64,000 bases of DNA from Hyphomicrobium nitrativorans NL23 (GTDB lineage: Bacteria > Pseudomonadota > Alphaproteobacteria > Rhizobiales > Hyphomicrobiaceae): contig NC_022997.1 in assembly GCF_000503895.1 (NCBI RefSeq), forward strand, positions 3,227,821 through 3,291,820. Reading direction: 5' to 3'. A program made the position numbers and the translations under genes. Positions 25,686 to 34,907 of this stretch are shown one piece after another; within the stretch, counting starts at the first letter, position 1, and each line of letters begins with the position of its first letter. The notes below the pieces were generated by a model, which worked only from the letters and a program-made list of their open reading frames with translations, did not search any database and was not told the DNA's origin.

Positions 25686-28190
25686 TCAGGCTGGCGTCAC
25701 GAAGCTGTCGACCACGCGTTTTCGCCCCGCACGATCGAACTCGATGGTGAGCTTGTTGCCGTCCACGTCGGTCACCGTGCCGAGGCCGAACTTCTGGTGG
25801 CGCACGCGGGTGCCGACCGCGTAACCCGCTCCCGCGGCAGCCGAGGAGGCGATCAGTTCGCCCTCGATGGTGATCGTGGGGCGCATGGCCGAGCGCCGGC
25901 GCTGCTCGGCATCGCGCGACCAGTTCTCGTCTCGCGATTTCGTTTTCTCGTAGGATTGCGCACGCTGCCAGCCCGGCGTGTCGTAGGTGGCGCCGAAGCG
26001 CGGTTCCGCGTTGTCGAACCGGCTCTTGCCGTAGCCGCCGCGGCCGAAACCGCCTTCGAAGGGATTGCCGAAGTTCTGGTACGCGCCGCCGAACGGGCTT
26101 TTCGTTTCCAGGACCTCGACATTGGCTTCGGGGAGGTCGTCCACGAAGCGCGAGGGCAACGCCGATTGGTACAGCCCGCGCGTGCGGCGGTTCTGGGCGA
26201 ACGAGACCTTGGCCTGGCGGCGGGCGCGCGTGAGGCCGACATAGGCGAGGCGGCGTTCCTCTTCGAGGCCCTTCTCGCCGCTTTCGTCGAGCGCGCGCTG
26301 GTGCGGGAACAATCCCTCCTCCCAGCCGGGCAGGAACACGGTGTCGAACTCCAGGCCCTTGGCCGCGTGCAGCGTCATCAGGCTCACGCGCTCGCCGTCG
26401 TCGCCCTGCTCGGTATCCATGACGAGGCTCACGTGTTCGAGGAACGCTTCGAGCGTCTCGAACTCGTGCATGAAGCGCACGAGCTCCTTCAGGTTTTCGA
26501 GACGCGACTGCGCCTGCGGGCTCTTGTCGTTTTGCCAGTGGGCCGTGTAGCCGCTCTCGTCGAGAATCAGCTCGGCAAGCTCGGTGTGCTTCATGGTGTC
26601 GATGAGGCTGCGCCAGCGCTCGAAGGCCGTGACCAAGTCGCGGAGCGATTTGCGCGCTTTGCCGCCAAGCTCTTCCGTCTCCACGATTTCGCGCGCGGCG
26701 CGGAACAGCGGAATGTCGCGGGCGCGCGCCAACGCGTGGATGCGCTCGACGCTGGTGTCGCCCAGGCCGCGCTTCGGCACGTTGACGATGCGCTCGAACT
26801 TGAGATCGTTGGCGGGGTTGAGGGTCACGCCGAGATAGGCGAGCGCGTCCTTGACCTCGGCACGCTCGTAGAAGCGCGGGCCGCCGATGACGCGGTAGGG
26901 AATGCCGGTGGTGACGAAGCGGTCTTCGAAGGCGCGCATCTGGAAGGACGCGCGGACCAGGATCGCGATGCCGTTGAGGCGCTGGCCGGCCTTGCCCTGC
27001 TCCTCGATCTCGCGGACGACGGAGCGGGCCTCCTCCTCGTCGTCCCACACGCCCATGACGGTGACCTTGTCGCCCGTCTCGCCGTCGGTGAAGAGCGTCT
27101 TGCCGAGGCGGCCCTTGTTCTGCGCGATGAGGCCGGACGCCGCGGCGAGGATGTTGCCGGTCGAGCGATAGTTGCGTTCGAGGCGGATGATGCGCGCGCC
27201 CGGAAAGTCCTTCTCGAAGCGGAGGATGTTGTCGACCTCTGCGCCGCGCCAGCCGTAGATCGACTGGTCGTCGTCGCCCACGCAGCAGATATTCGGCGAG
27301 CCTTGCGCGATGAGGCGCAGCCACAGGTATTGGACGACGTTGGTGTCCTGATACTCGTCCACCAGGATGTAGCGGAAGCGGCGGTGATAATCGGCGAGCA
27401 CGTCGGGGTGCTCCATGAAGAGGCGGAGCGTCTCAAGCAGCAGGTCGCCGAAGTCGGCGGCGTTGAGTTCCTTCAAGCGCTTCTGATAGGCAGCGTAAAG
27501 CGCGGCGCCCTTGCCGTTGCCGAATGCGAACCCTTCGCCGGGCGGAACCTTCGACGGCGTCAGGCCGCGATTCTTCCAGCCGTCGATGAGACCCGCGAGC
27601 TGACGCGCGGGCCAGCGGTCCTTGTCGAGCCCTTCGGCCTCGATGACCTGTTTCAGGAGGCGCAACTGATCGTCGGTGTCGAGGATCGTGAAGCCAGACT
27701 TGAGATCCACAAGCTCCGCGTGGCGGCGCAGGATCTTGACGCCGATGGAGTGGAAGGTGCCGAGCCAGGGCATGGCTTCCACCGCGCCACCGACGAGACC
27801 GCCGATGCGGTGCTTCATCTCGCGGGCGGCCTTGTTGGTGAAGGTCACGGCGAGGATCTGCGAGCCGTAGGCGCGGCCCGTGGCCAGGATGTGGGCGATG
27901 CGCGTGGTGAGGACGCGCGTCTTGCCGGTGCCTGCGCCCGCGAGCACGAGCACGGGGCCGTCGAGCGCTTCGACGGCTTCGCGCTGCTCGGGGTTGAGGC
28001 CCGTCAGATAGGGCGGCAAGGCGGCGGCCCGCGCGCGCTCGGAAATGGACGCGCGCTGAACAGGCGACGCCGATCCCTCCGCGCCCTGAACCCCGGTTCC
28101 GGGGACTTGGGGCAGATCGAACGGCGGAAGATCGTCCTCCGCGCCTACGGGCGGATATCGCCGGGCAGCGTTTTTGTCATCGTGCGGCAT
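25686..28190 (-). CDS. uvrD: UvrD/PcrA-type DNA helicase
   Basis: Superfamily 1A 3'-5' helicase for nucleotide-excision and mismatch repair, 834 aa. Seen in order: TGLNPEQREAV (Q motif), Walker A AGAGTGKT (84-91), ILVDEYQDTN, VGDDDQSIYGWRGA, RLERNYRST, LMTLHAAKGLEFDTVFLPG and VGLTRARR. The C-terminal end has the short Tudor-like domain (VGTRVRHQKFGLGTV) typical of UvrD/PcrA. A poorly conserved 60-residue N-terminal extension precedes the core. A long open frame on the opposite strand is only its GC-driven shadow. Confidence 0.96.
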   Translation of the reverse strand: MPHDDKNAARRYPPVGAEDDLPPFDLPQVPGTGVQGAEGSASPVQRASISERARAAALPPYLTGLNPEQREAVEALDGPVLVLAGAGTGKTRVLTTRIAHILATGRAYGSQILAVTFTNKAAREMKHRIGGLVGGAVEAMPWLGTFHSIGVKILRRHAELVDLKSGFTILDTDDQLRLLKQVIEAEGLDKDRWPARQLAGLIDGWKNRGLTPSKVPPGEGFAFGNGKGAALYAAYQKRLKELNAADFGDLLLETLRLFMEHPDVLADYHRRFRYILVDEYQDTNVVQYLWLRLIAQGSPNICCVGDDDQSIYGWRGAEVDNILRFEKDFPGARIIRLERNYRSTGNILAAASGLIAQNKGRLGKTLFTDGETGDKVTVMGVWDDEEEARSVVREIEEQGKAGQRLNGIAILVRASFQMRAFEDRFVTTGIPYRVIGGPRFYERAEVKDALAYLGVTLNPANDLKFERIVNVPKRGLGDTSVERIHALARARDIPLFRAAREIVETEELGGKARKSLRDLVTAFERWRSLIDTMKHTELAELILDESGYTAHWQNDKSPQAQSRLENLKELVRFMHEFETLEAFLEHVSLVMDTEQGDDGERVSLMTLHAAKGLEFDTVFLPGWEEGLFPHQRALDESGEKGLEEERRLAYVGLTRARRQAKVSFAQNRRTRGLYQSALPSRFVDDLPEANVEVLETKSPFGGAYQNFGNPFEGGFGRGGYGKSRFDNAEPRFGATYDTPGWQRAQSYEKTKSRDENWSRDAEQRRRSAMRPTITIEGELIASSAAAGAGYAVGTRVRHQKFGLGTVTDVDGNKLTIEFDRAGRKRVVDSFVTPA

Positions 28191-28567
28191 GGTCCGCTCT
28201 ATAGCATGCGGTTTGGGTGGATCTCATGATCTGGCCGCCCGCTCCCACCTGCGTCCACATGATCGTGGGCTTGAGGGCGTCAACGGTCCGGGAATCAAGA
28301 CCTTCATGACGAAAATATAGGCAATGTCTGAAGTTCTGCGAGCGCCCCGCACCTCATTCCCCGGGAAAATGCCCCAATTGGGGGGCACACTTTTCGGCGT
28401 TGATGGGGTATGGTGCGTCGTTCAGCGCCGAGCCTCGCCGCTTCGGGCGCTTTTGCGTCGTGCCGGTGGCCCTCTTACCCAGGGGAGCCGTGGCGCCCTC
28501 CCTGCGGCGGCCGAACGCCTCGTGAAAGCGCGGGTTCGGGCAGCCTTCTAGAGCAGATCACACGCGG
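28191..28567. other. Divergent intergenic region between uvrD and the AsmA gene
   Basis: About 375 bases that must hold both promoters. A 75-codon open frame at 28324-28551 has no recognisable product and no clear ribosome site, so I leave it out. Between 28370 and 28385 the C/G-run flanks (ccccgggaaaatgccccaattgggg) give short palindromes, including cccca-att-gggg, which could be operator-like. No confident promoter found. Confidence 0.5.
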
Positions 28568-31500
28568 ATGAACAACGCCCTTCTCTATCTCGGCGGCCTT
28601 CTGATCGCGGCCCTCGCGCTTCTTTTTGCAGCCCCCCGTTTCATCGACTGGAACAGCTACAGGGGCGTGTTCGAGGAAGAAGCCTCGCGCATCCTCGGCC
28701 GCGAAGTGCGGGTGGGCGGGGCGGTGAACCTCAGCCTGCTCCCGGCACCCTACGTCAGCTTCGAACGGCTCAGGATTGCCGACACCAGCGACCAAGGCGC
28801 CAGCTCCATCATCCGCGTCGAGAGCTTTACGATGCGGCTTTCCGTGCCCCCTCTTCTGAAGGGCATGATCGAGGCGCACCGCGTGGAGATGCGCCGTCCC
28901 GTGCTCAACCTCGTGATCAACGAGGCGGGTGGGGGCAACTGGCAATCGCTCGCATTCGCGCCGGGTGCACTTCCATTCGTGCCGAAGGACGTGACGCTGC
29001 AATCCGTCATGATCGAAGACGGCGCCATCGTTGTGAATACGGCTGGGAATCGCGAGCTTGCCCGCTTCGATGCCATCAACGGCGAACTCACCGCCGAAGC
29101 GCTCGAAGGCCCGTTCAAATACCGCGGCACGGTGAACTGGCAGAATACGCCGCGTCAGGTGCGGATCGCTACGGCGCAGGCCGATGCGAACGGCGATTTG
29201 CGGTTCAAGGCTGCCGTTGACGTCACCGACAGCAAGAACTCCTACATGCTCGACGGGCGGCTGCGCGACCTTAAGGGCCAGCCCTCTCTCGACGGGGCTT
29301 TGAGTGCCCGGCTCGCGTTGGCGCGCGGTGCGGCTCGCACGAGGGCACATGCGTCATCGACGGAAGCGTCCAACGAGGACACGCCGAATATCGACGAGCC
29401 GCTCGATTTCGAGCTCGATGGCAACGGCACGCTCCCATCTCCGGTCGCGTCCGCTCCCAGCACACCGCAGGACGGACCGCGCAGCTTCGAACTCAAGTCC
29501 AAGGTTCACGGCACGACGTCGGGGGTGGCGCTCGATGAGATCGCCATTTCGCTCGAAGCGGGCGCGACGCCGCAGCTCATCGAAGGCGAGGCGCGCATCG
29601 ACTGGACGGAGAAGATGCGTCTCGACGTGGCGCTTTCCTCGCGATGGATCGATCTCGACCAGATTGCCGAGGTCACGACCAAGGAAATGCCGCTTGAGGC
29701 GGGCCGCACATATTTCGAGGCGCTCGCATCCGCGCTTCCGGCCGAAGCCGACACCAACGCGCGGCTTGAATTCGACCAACTGACACTCGGCGGAGAACCT
29801 ATCGGCAATGTGCGTCTCGCCGCGCGCCGCGCCGGCGGTCCGCTGGAAATCGAGGCCGTGCGCGCCGATCTTCCCGGCGGCGTCCGTCTCGAACTCGACG
29901 GCATCCTGACGCCGACCGAAACCGTCCCGCGGCTCGACGGCTCGCTGTTCGTCTCCGGCAAGAGCCTCATGCGTTTTCTGGCCTGGGGCCTCGACAATCC
30001 GGATGTCGGGCGCGACCGCACCGACGGGCCGTTCTCGCTCGACGGGAAGTTCGCGCTCGGGGACGGCACGCTCGCGCTCACGAACGCCGCGTTCGAATTC
30101 GCGGGAACGCCGCTCACCGGCGACATCAAGCTCGATCTCGGAGATCGCAGGAAACTCGATGTGGCCATGGAGGGGCCGCGCCTCGACGTCGCGCAGTTCG
30201 GGTCCGGCACCGTCAGCCTCGCTCTGATCCGTGACCTGCTGATGGGCGAGGACGCCGCAAGCGACGCCGTCTCCGACGATGCGGCCGCCGCAGACGGCGC
30301 AGACTTCTCAATCGATCTGAAGGTTGCGGAACTGGTCGACGGCCGCCGCATCCTCCGCGACGTCGATGCCGCCGTGCGACTCGAAAAGGGAGCGCTTTCG
30401 ATCTCGCGGCTGAAATTCTCCACACCCGATGGGCTCGCGGTCGAAGCCGAAGGTGCCGCCAAAGAGGTTCGGACCCGACCGCAGGGCACGCTTCGCGGGC
30501 TCATCGCGGCACCGAACGCGCGTGCCGCGCGAGGCTTCCTCGAATTGATCGATGGCGACGACGGCACCCTCGGCCGGGACTTCGACCGTATCGCCGGACT
30601 TGCTCCACTTCGACTTGCCTGGACGCTCGATCTCGCCGGCGGCGAAACCCAAGCGACCAATCTCTCGCTCGACGGCACGCTCTCGGGCGGGCGCATGGCC
30701 GCGACGCTGAAGCTCGACCGCGGGCGTGGCCAATGGCGAACGCAGCCGCTCGACCTTAAAGCCAACCTCGAAAATCCCAACATCGCACGCCTCACGGCCA
30801 CCCTTCTCGGTGTCGAGATCGCGACTGACGCGGCGGAGCGCCCAGGCAGCGGGCGCGCCGTGATCAAGGTGGCGGGCGTGCCGTACGACGGCTTGCTGGC
30901 GCTTGCGGACGTCACGGCGGAGGGGCTGGTCCTCGGCTATCGCGGCGAGATCGCGCTCAAGGCGCCGGGCGAGAAAGCACTCGACGGCGATCTTCTCATC
31001 CGGGCGGCCGACGTGCGTCTGCCGCTCGCGCTCGCTGGTCTCGATGTCGCGAGCGGCGTCGACGGAACACCGTTCGTCGGCACCGTGAAAATTCGCCGAG
31101 AGGCAGAGCGCATCGATTTCAGCGGACAGGGTCTGCGCCTCGGCGACAGCATCGTCTCAGGTCAAGCAAGCGTGGCGCCGGACGCAGACGGCCGCAAGGC
31201 GCTCACCGCGACACTCAAAGCGGACAAGGCGTCCGTCGCCGCGCTGCTCGCGCCACTCACGCGCAAAGCCGAGGCGGCGCCTGAAGACGGCGCGCGTGAA
31301 GCCGAGACCGTCGGCGCATCCGTCATCTGGCCCGACCAGCCGTTCGACGTCAGCCCGCTCGGACGCCTGGACGGCAGGATCACGGCGACCATCGGCGCGC
31401 TTGCGCTGGAGCCTGGGCTCACCATCTCGGACGCAACTCTCGACATCGTGCTTGCGCAGGACGCGATTAAGATTTCACGCCTCGAAGGCGGTGCAGTCGG

Positions 31501-32569
31501 CGGGCGTCTGAGGTCGTCGTTCGACATCGAACGGGCACCAGCGGGGATCGGCCTCACCGGCAACGTCAACATCTCGATTGGCGACGACAGCAGCAGCACG
31601 GCCAGCGACGCGGTACAGTTTTCCGCCGACTTTACGAGCCGCGCCTTCAGCCCGGCCGCCGCCGTCGCGACGCTGAGCGGAAAAGGCGAGCTGACCGTCG
31701 GGGACGCGACGTTGAACGGCAATTCGCCAGCGGCGGTGTCCGCCGTCGCCCGCGCCGCGCTGACAGGACAAGGGCCCGCGGGTGGCGAGGAATTCGCGCA
31801 AGCCATCGCGGAGGCACTGAAGGATGGCGAGGTTCGGCTCGGCAAGCTGACAATCCCCGCCCAGATCGAGGACGGTGCGCTGAAGCTCGACAAGGTGCGG
31901 ATCGACATGGGCGAAGGGCGCTCGACGTTCGCGACCATCGTCGAACTCGCGACCATGCGCATGGACAGCGAATGGCAGATCGAGCCGCGCCTCGAAGATG
32001 CGGCGGAGGGCGCAGCCCCGCAAGCGGCCTTGCCGCCGGTGACCGTGGTCTACACCGGCAAGCTCAGCCAGCTCGATGCGCTCGCGCCGGTCGTCTCGGC
32101 GGGTGCATTGGAACGCGAGCTCGTGGTGCGGAAGATGGAGTTCGATGTCGGCGAACTCGAACGCTTGCGCAAGCTCGACGAGGAACGCGCGCGGAAAGAC
32201 GCGGAACGGCGGCGCGCCTTCGAGGCAGAGCGTGCGCGGCAAGAGGCCGAGCGGCAGCGGCAATTAGAGGAAGAGCGCGCCCGAGAGGAAGCGCGGCGCG
32301 CACTCGAAGACGATACCTACCTTAACGATCCCAACCCCTGGGAGCCGGATCAGCGCTCTCTCGATCCTGGCGCATCGAATGGCGCGCCAGGCGGCGCACC
32401 GGGGGTCACCGACAACGGAGCAGAAAGTTCCGGCGCCGCGGCTGGGATGCCTCAAAACGCCGACCCGCAGCAAGCGATGCCGGCGCCGACCTCCCACCGG
32501 CCGCCGCCGCGCCGCCGCAAGCGGGCCGTCGAAGAGGAATGGCGCCCGTTCCAGTCGTCGCCGTTCTGA
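28568..32569 (+). CDS. Large AsmA-family protein
   Basis: A 1333-residue inner-membrane-anchored periplasmic protein. One N-terminal helix (LYLGGLLIAALALLFAAPRFI) leads into the AsmA N-terminal domain (FIDWNSYRGVFEEEASRILGREVRVGGAVNLSLLPAPYVSF). Long beta-rich repeats follow, ending with an AsmA C-terminal-like part (about 1000-1150). AsmA-like proteins (TamB, YhdP, AsmA) are thought to form lipid-carrying bridges across the periplasm. Unusual is the C-terminal region: residues about 1195-1250 are an Arg/Glu coiled coil (EERARKDAERRRAFEAERAR) and then a Pro-rich end with PPPRRRKRAVEEEW. The gene is single, divergent from uvrD. Confidence 0.88.
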   Translation: MNNALLYLGGLLIAALALLFAAPRFIDWNSYRGVFEEEASRILGREVRVGGAVNLSLLPAPYVSFERLRIADTSDQGASSIIRVESFTMRLSVPPLLKGMIEAHRVEMRRPVLNLVINEAGGGNWQSLAFAPGALPFVPKDVTLQSVMIEDGAIVVNTAGNRELARFDAINGELTAEALEGPFKYRGTVNWQNTPRQVRIATAQADANGDLRFKAAVDVTDSKNSYMLDGRLRDLKGQPSLDGALSARLALARGAARTRAHASSTEASNEDTPNIDEPLDFELDGNGTLPSPVASAPSTPQDGPRSFELKSKVHGTTSGVALDEIAISLEAGATPQLIEGEARIDWTEKMRLDVALSSRWIDLDQIAEVTTKEMPLEAGRTYFEALASALPAEADTNARLEFDQLTLGGEPIGNVRLAARRAGGPLEIEAVRADLPGGVRLELDGILTPTETVPRLDGSLFVSGKSLMRFLAWGLDNPDVGRDRTDGPFSLDGKFALGDGTLALTNAAFEFAGTPLTGDIKLDLGDRRKLDVAMEGPRLDVAQFGSGTVSLALIRDLLMGEDAASDAVSDDAAAADGADFSIDLKVAELVDGRRILRDVDAAVRLEKGALSISRLKFSTPDGLAVEAEGAAKEVRTRPQGTLRGLIAAPNARAARGFLELIDGDDGTLGRDFDRIAGLAPLRLAWTLDLAGGETQATNLSLDGTLSGGRMAATLKLDRGRGQWRTQPLDLKANLENPNIARLTATLLGVEIATDAAERPGSGRAVIKVAGVPYDGLLALADVTAEGLVLGYRGEIALKAPGEKALDGDLLIRAADVRLPLALAGLDVASGVDGTPFVGTVKIRREAERIDFSGQGLRLGDSIVSGQASVAPDADGRKALTATLKADKASVAALLAPLTRKAEAAPEDGAREAETVGASVIWPDQPFDVSPLGRLDGRITATIGALALEPGLTISDATLDIVLAQDAIKISRLEGGAVGGRLRSSFDIERAPAGIGLTGNVNISIGDDSSSTASDAVQFSADFTSRAFSPAAAVATLSGKGELTVGDATLNGNSPAAVSAVARAALTGQGPAGGEEFAQAIAEALKDGEVRLGKLTIPAQIEDGALKLDKVRIDMGEGRSTFATIVELATMRMDSEWQIEPRLEDAAEGAAPQAALPPVTVVYTGKLSQLDALAPVVSAGALERELVVRKMEFDVGELERLRKLDEERARKDAERRRAFEAERARQEAERQRQLEEERAREEARRALEDDTYLNDPNPWEPDQRSLDPGASNGAPGGAPGVTDNGAESSGAAAGMPQNADPQQAMPAPTSHRPPPRRRKRAVEEEWRPFQSSPF

Positions 32570-32598
32570 CGGCGGAGACCGCGGGCGGCTTGTAGGAC

Positions 32599-32856
32599 CT
32601 AATCGCGATTGCCACCGTCATATTGCGTGACGCTGGCCACAGTGCGCACGTCGTCGAGGATCCACACCCGCACGGCGCTCGACAGGCCGGCGGTGCCACG
32701 GGCCTCGTCGATGCGCGCGATGAGGGACGCGAGCGAGACCCCTTCGCGAGCAGCTGCCTGCTTGAGGGCGTCCCAAAAGGGCGCTTCGAGCGAGATCGAC
32801 GTGCGGTGGCCGCGGATCGAGAACGACCGCTTCACCGGGCGAGCCGCGCCGGACAT
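32599..32856 (-). CDS. Ribbon-helix-helix domain protein
   Basis: An 85-residue protein with a ribbon-helix-helix fold (VKRSFSIRGHRTSISLEAPFWDALKQAAAREGVSLASLIARIDEAR), as in small DNA-binding regulators; this RHH_4-like type is common downstream of fumC in alphaproteobacteria. Its start overlaps the DUF4169 stop by one base (TGATG), so the two are translationally coupled. DNA target not known. Confidence 0.85.
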   Translation of the reverse strand: MSGAARPVKRSFSIRGHRTSISLEAPFWDALKQAAAREGVSLASLIARIDEARGTAGLSSAVRVWILDDVRTVASVTQYDGGNRD

Positions 32857-33077
32857 CAGGAGGACGCCCCGCTCTCATCGTTACCGCCCCCATACTTTCC
32901 GCCGTCGCGCTTTTGGGCTTCGAGGCGGCGGACGTGAAGCGCATCCTCGGCTTTCGCCTGCTGGCGCTCCGTCTTGGTGCGGCCGAACTTCACGCGGTTT
33001 TCGGTGGCGCGCTGCTCCTTGGCGACGCGGTCGCGCGCCTTGCGCGCTTTCCTGAGATTGACGATCTCTGCGGTCAT
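32856..33077 (-). CDS. DUF4169 family protein
   Basis: A 73-residue, very basic, helical protein: EIVNLRKARKARDRVAKEQRATENRVKFGRTKTERQ is the DUF4169 signature. Function unknown. It follows fumC by 42 bases and is coupled to the RHH gene, a conserved alphaproteobacterial trio fumC-DUF4169-RHH in my knowledge of these genomes. Confidence 0.87.
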   Translation of the reverse strand: MTAEIVNLRKARKARDRVAKEQRATENRVKFGRTKTERQQAKAEDALHVRRLEAQKRDGGKYGGGNDESGASS

Positions 33078-33119
33078 GTCGTGGGCGCTTCCCGGATGCG
33101 AGGCAGCCAGTATAGCGCG

Positions 33120-34532
33120 TTACTCGGGGGCGATCATCTTTTCGGGACGTACGATGGCATCGAAGTCCTCGGCCGGGATGCCATCCTTGATGGCTTCCTC
33201 CCGCAACGTCGTGCCGTTCTTGTGCGCGGTCTTTGCGATCCTGGCCGCGCGATCATAGCCGTACTTCTCCTTGAGCGGCGTCACCAGCATCAGCGAGTTG
33301 GCAAGCCCCTCGGCGATGTTATCGAGACGCGGCTCGATGCCGACCACGCAGTTGTCGGTAAACGACACGGCCGCGTCGGCCAGGAGCCGGACGGATTGCA
33401 GGAAGTTGTAGGCCATCATCGGGTTGAAGACGTTGAGCTCGAAGTGGCCCTGGCTACCTGCGAAGCCGATGGCGGCGTTGTTGCCGTGGATGTGGGCCGC
33501 GACCTGCGTCAGCGCCTCGCACTGCGTCGGGTTCACCTTGCCCGGCATGATGGACGAGCCGGGCTCGTTTTCGGGCAGCGACAGTTCGCCGAGACCTGCG
33601 CGGGGACCGGAGCCGAGGAAGCGGATGTCGTTGGCGATCTTGAAGCAGCTCATGGCCACCGTCGCGATGGCGCCGTGCGTCATCACCATCGCGTCGTGGG
33701 CTGCGAGCGCTTCGAACTTGTTGGGCGCCGAGGTGAAGGGGAGCCTGGTGATGTCCGCAATCCGCTCGGCCACCTTCTCCGCAAAGCCCTTGGGCGACGC
33801 GAGGCCGGTGCCGACGGCGGTGCCGCCTTGCGCCAGCTCCATGAGAGCGGGGAGCGTCATCTCGATGCGCCTGATGCCGTTCTCGATCTGCTGCGCGTAG
33901 CCGGAGAATTCCTGACCGAGCGTCAGCGGCGTCGCGTCCTGTGTGTGCGTGCGGCCGATCTTGATGATGTGGCTCCAAGCCTTCGCCTTATCGGCAAGCG
34001 CGCCGTGCAGCTTTCCGAGCGCCGGGATCAGCCGGTGCGCCACCTCTTCAGCGCAGGCGATGTGCATGGCGGTCGGGAACGTGTCGTTCGACGACTGGCT
34101 CATGTTGACGTGATCGTTCGGGTGGACAGGCTTCTTCGAGCCCATCTCACCGCCCAGCATCTCGATGGCGCGGTTCGAGATCACCTCGTTGGCATTCATG
34201 TTCGATTGCGTGCCCGAGCCCGTCTGCCAGACAACGAGCGGGAAATGATCGTCGAGCTTGCCGTCGATCACCTCCTGAGCCGCCTTGACGATGACGTTGC
34301 CCACTTTCGGGTCGAGCTTGCCGAGAGCCATGTTGGTTTCAGCGGCGGCACGCTTCACGATGCCGAGCGCGCGGATCACGGGTGCGGGCTGCTTTTCCCA
34401 GCCGATCTTAAAGTTGCCGAGGCTCCGCTCGGCTTGAGCGCCCCAATAACGGTCGGCGGCGACCTCGATCTCCCCGAAGGTGTCGGATTCGATGCGAACC
34501 GCGGGCTTGGCGGCGGAGGTCTTGTCGGTCAT
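33120..34532 (-). CDS. fumC: Class II fumarate hydratase
   Basis: TCA-cycle enzyme, fumarate to L-malate, oxygen-stable homotetramer. At 470 aa it is of usual length. Family signature [13 protein letters not shown] lies near residue 325; other blocks are [43 protein letters not shown] and [20 protein letters not shown]. It makes the malate that the serine-cycle malate-CoA ligase at the other end of the window uses. It starts the fumC-DUF4169-RHH unit. Confidence 0.97.
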   Translation of the reverse strand: MTDKTSAAKPAVRIESDTFGEIEVAADRYWGAQAERSLGNFKIGWEKQPAPVIRALGIVKRAAAETNMALGKLDPKVGNVIVKAAQEVIDGKLDDHFPLVVWQTGSGTQSNMNANEVISNRAIEMLGGEMGSKKPVHPNDHVNMSQSSNDTFPTAMHIACAEEVAHRLIPALGKLHGALADKAKAWSHIIKIGRTHTQDATPLTLGQEFSGYAQQIENGIRRIEMTLPALMELAQGGTAVGTGLASPKGFAEKVAERIADITRLPFTSAPNKFEALAAHDAMVMTHGAIATVAMSCFKIANDIRFLGSGPRAGLGELSLPENEPGSSIMPGKVNPTQCEALTQVAAHIHGNNAAIGFAGSQGHFELNVFNPMMAYNFLQSVRLLADAAVSFTDNCVVGIEPRLDNIAEGLANSLMLVTPLKEKYGYDRAARIAKTAHKNGTTLREEAIKDGIPAEDFDAIVRPEKMIAPE

Positions 34533-34907
34533 GGCGGGCCCCAGCTTGAATTGCTCTCGTTGGGCGTCGCCTTAGCACGGGGGCCCGCCATGGACCAAGA
34601 GCGATGGCCCGGCGAAGGCGCGGCGGCCTTGTCGCAGCCGGCGCCACCGATATCCTAGAGCGTCTTCCGATCCGATAGAATCGGATCGGACGCTCTAGAT
34701 CTTTGATGAGACCGATGATTCACGCTTCGGACTTTCTCCACGCTGCCGATTCACGCCGCGCCGGGTAGGCGGCGCGCCGATCGGAGCGGGTAGGGTCCGA
34801 AGCGATCATGGTCTAACACTTCGTATCTTCTCTGAATGTTTACGCGATCGTGCTCATATTGCGCAGAAATCGTGCAAGAGGCGGCCACCGCGTCAACTTG
34901 AGTTCAG
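34533..34907. other. Divergent intergenic region between fumC and the EAL gene
   Basis: About 375 bases without a gene. Most of 34655-34815 is the dispersed repeat copy B and its second arm (listed separately). The remaining right part, 34815-34907, is relatively AT-rich (gttaacact-like stretch cttcgtatcttctctgaatg, atcgtgctcatattg) and probably holds the EAL promoter. No promoter was placed with confidence. Confidence 0.55.
34655..34815. repeat. Dispersed intergenic repeat, copy B
   Basis: Starts with a long imperfect palindrome, ctagagcgtc ... gacgctctag (34655-34698, with inner ccgatccgat/atcggatcgg), followed by atctttgatgagaccgatg and attcacgc as in copy A at 21138-21205. About 60 bases on, after a GC-rich arm (ccgcgccgggtaggcggcgcg), the element ends with agggtccgaagcgatcatgg (34792-34811), which recurs at 60511-60528 and, diverged, at 45283-45301. 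Confidence 0.7.

Noticed and set aside
25683-28229. Plus-strand 848-codon frame spanning all of uvrD
   Set aside because: It mirrors uvrD almost end to end. Long antisense frames are expected at this GC content, and all helicase motifs are on the minus strand.
28324-28551. 75-codon frame between uvrD and the AsmA gene
   Set aside because: No ribosome site, no family, composition like the flanking non-coding DNA.
32913-34658. Plus-strand 581-codon frame
   Set aside because: Antisense of fumC and DUF4169.
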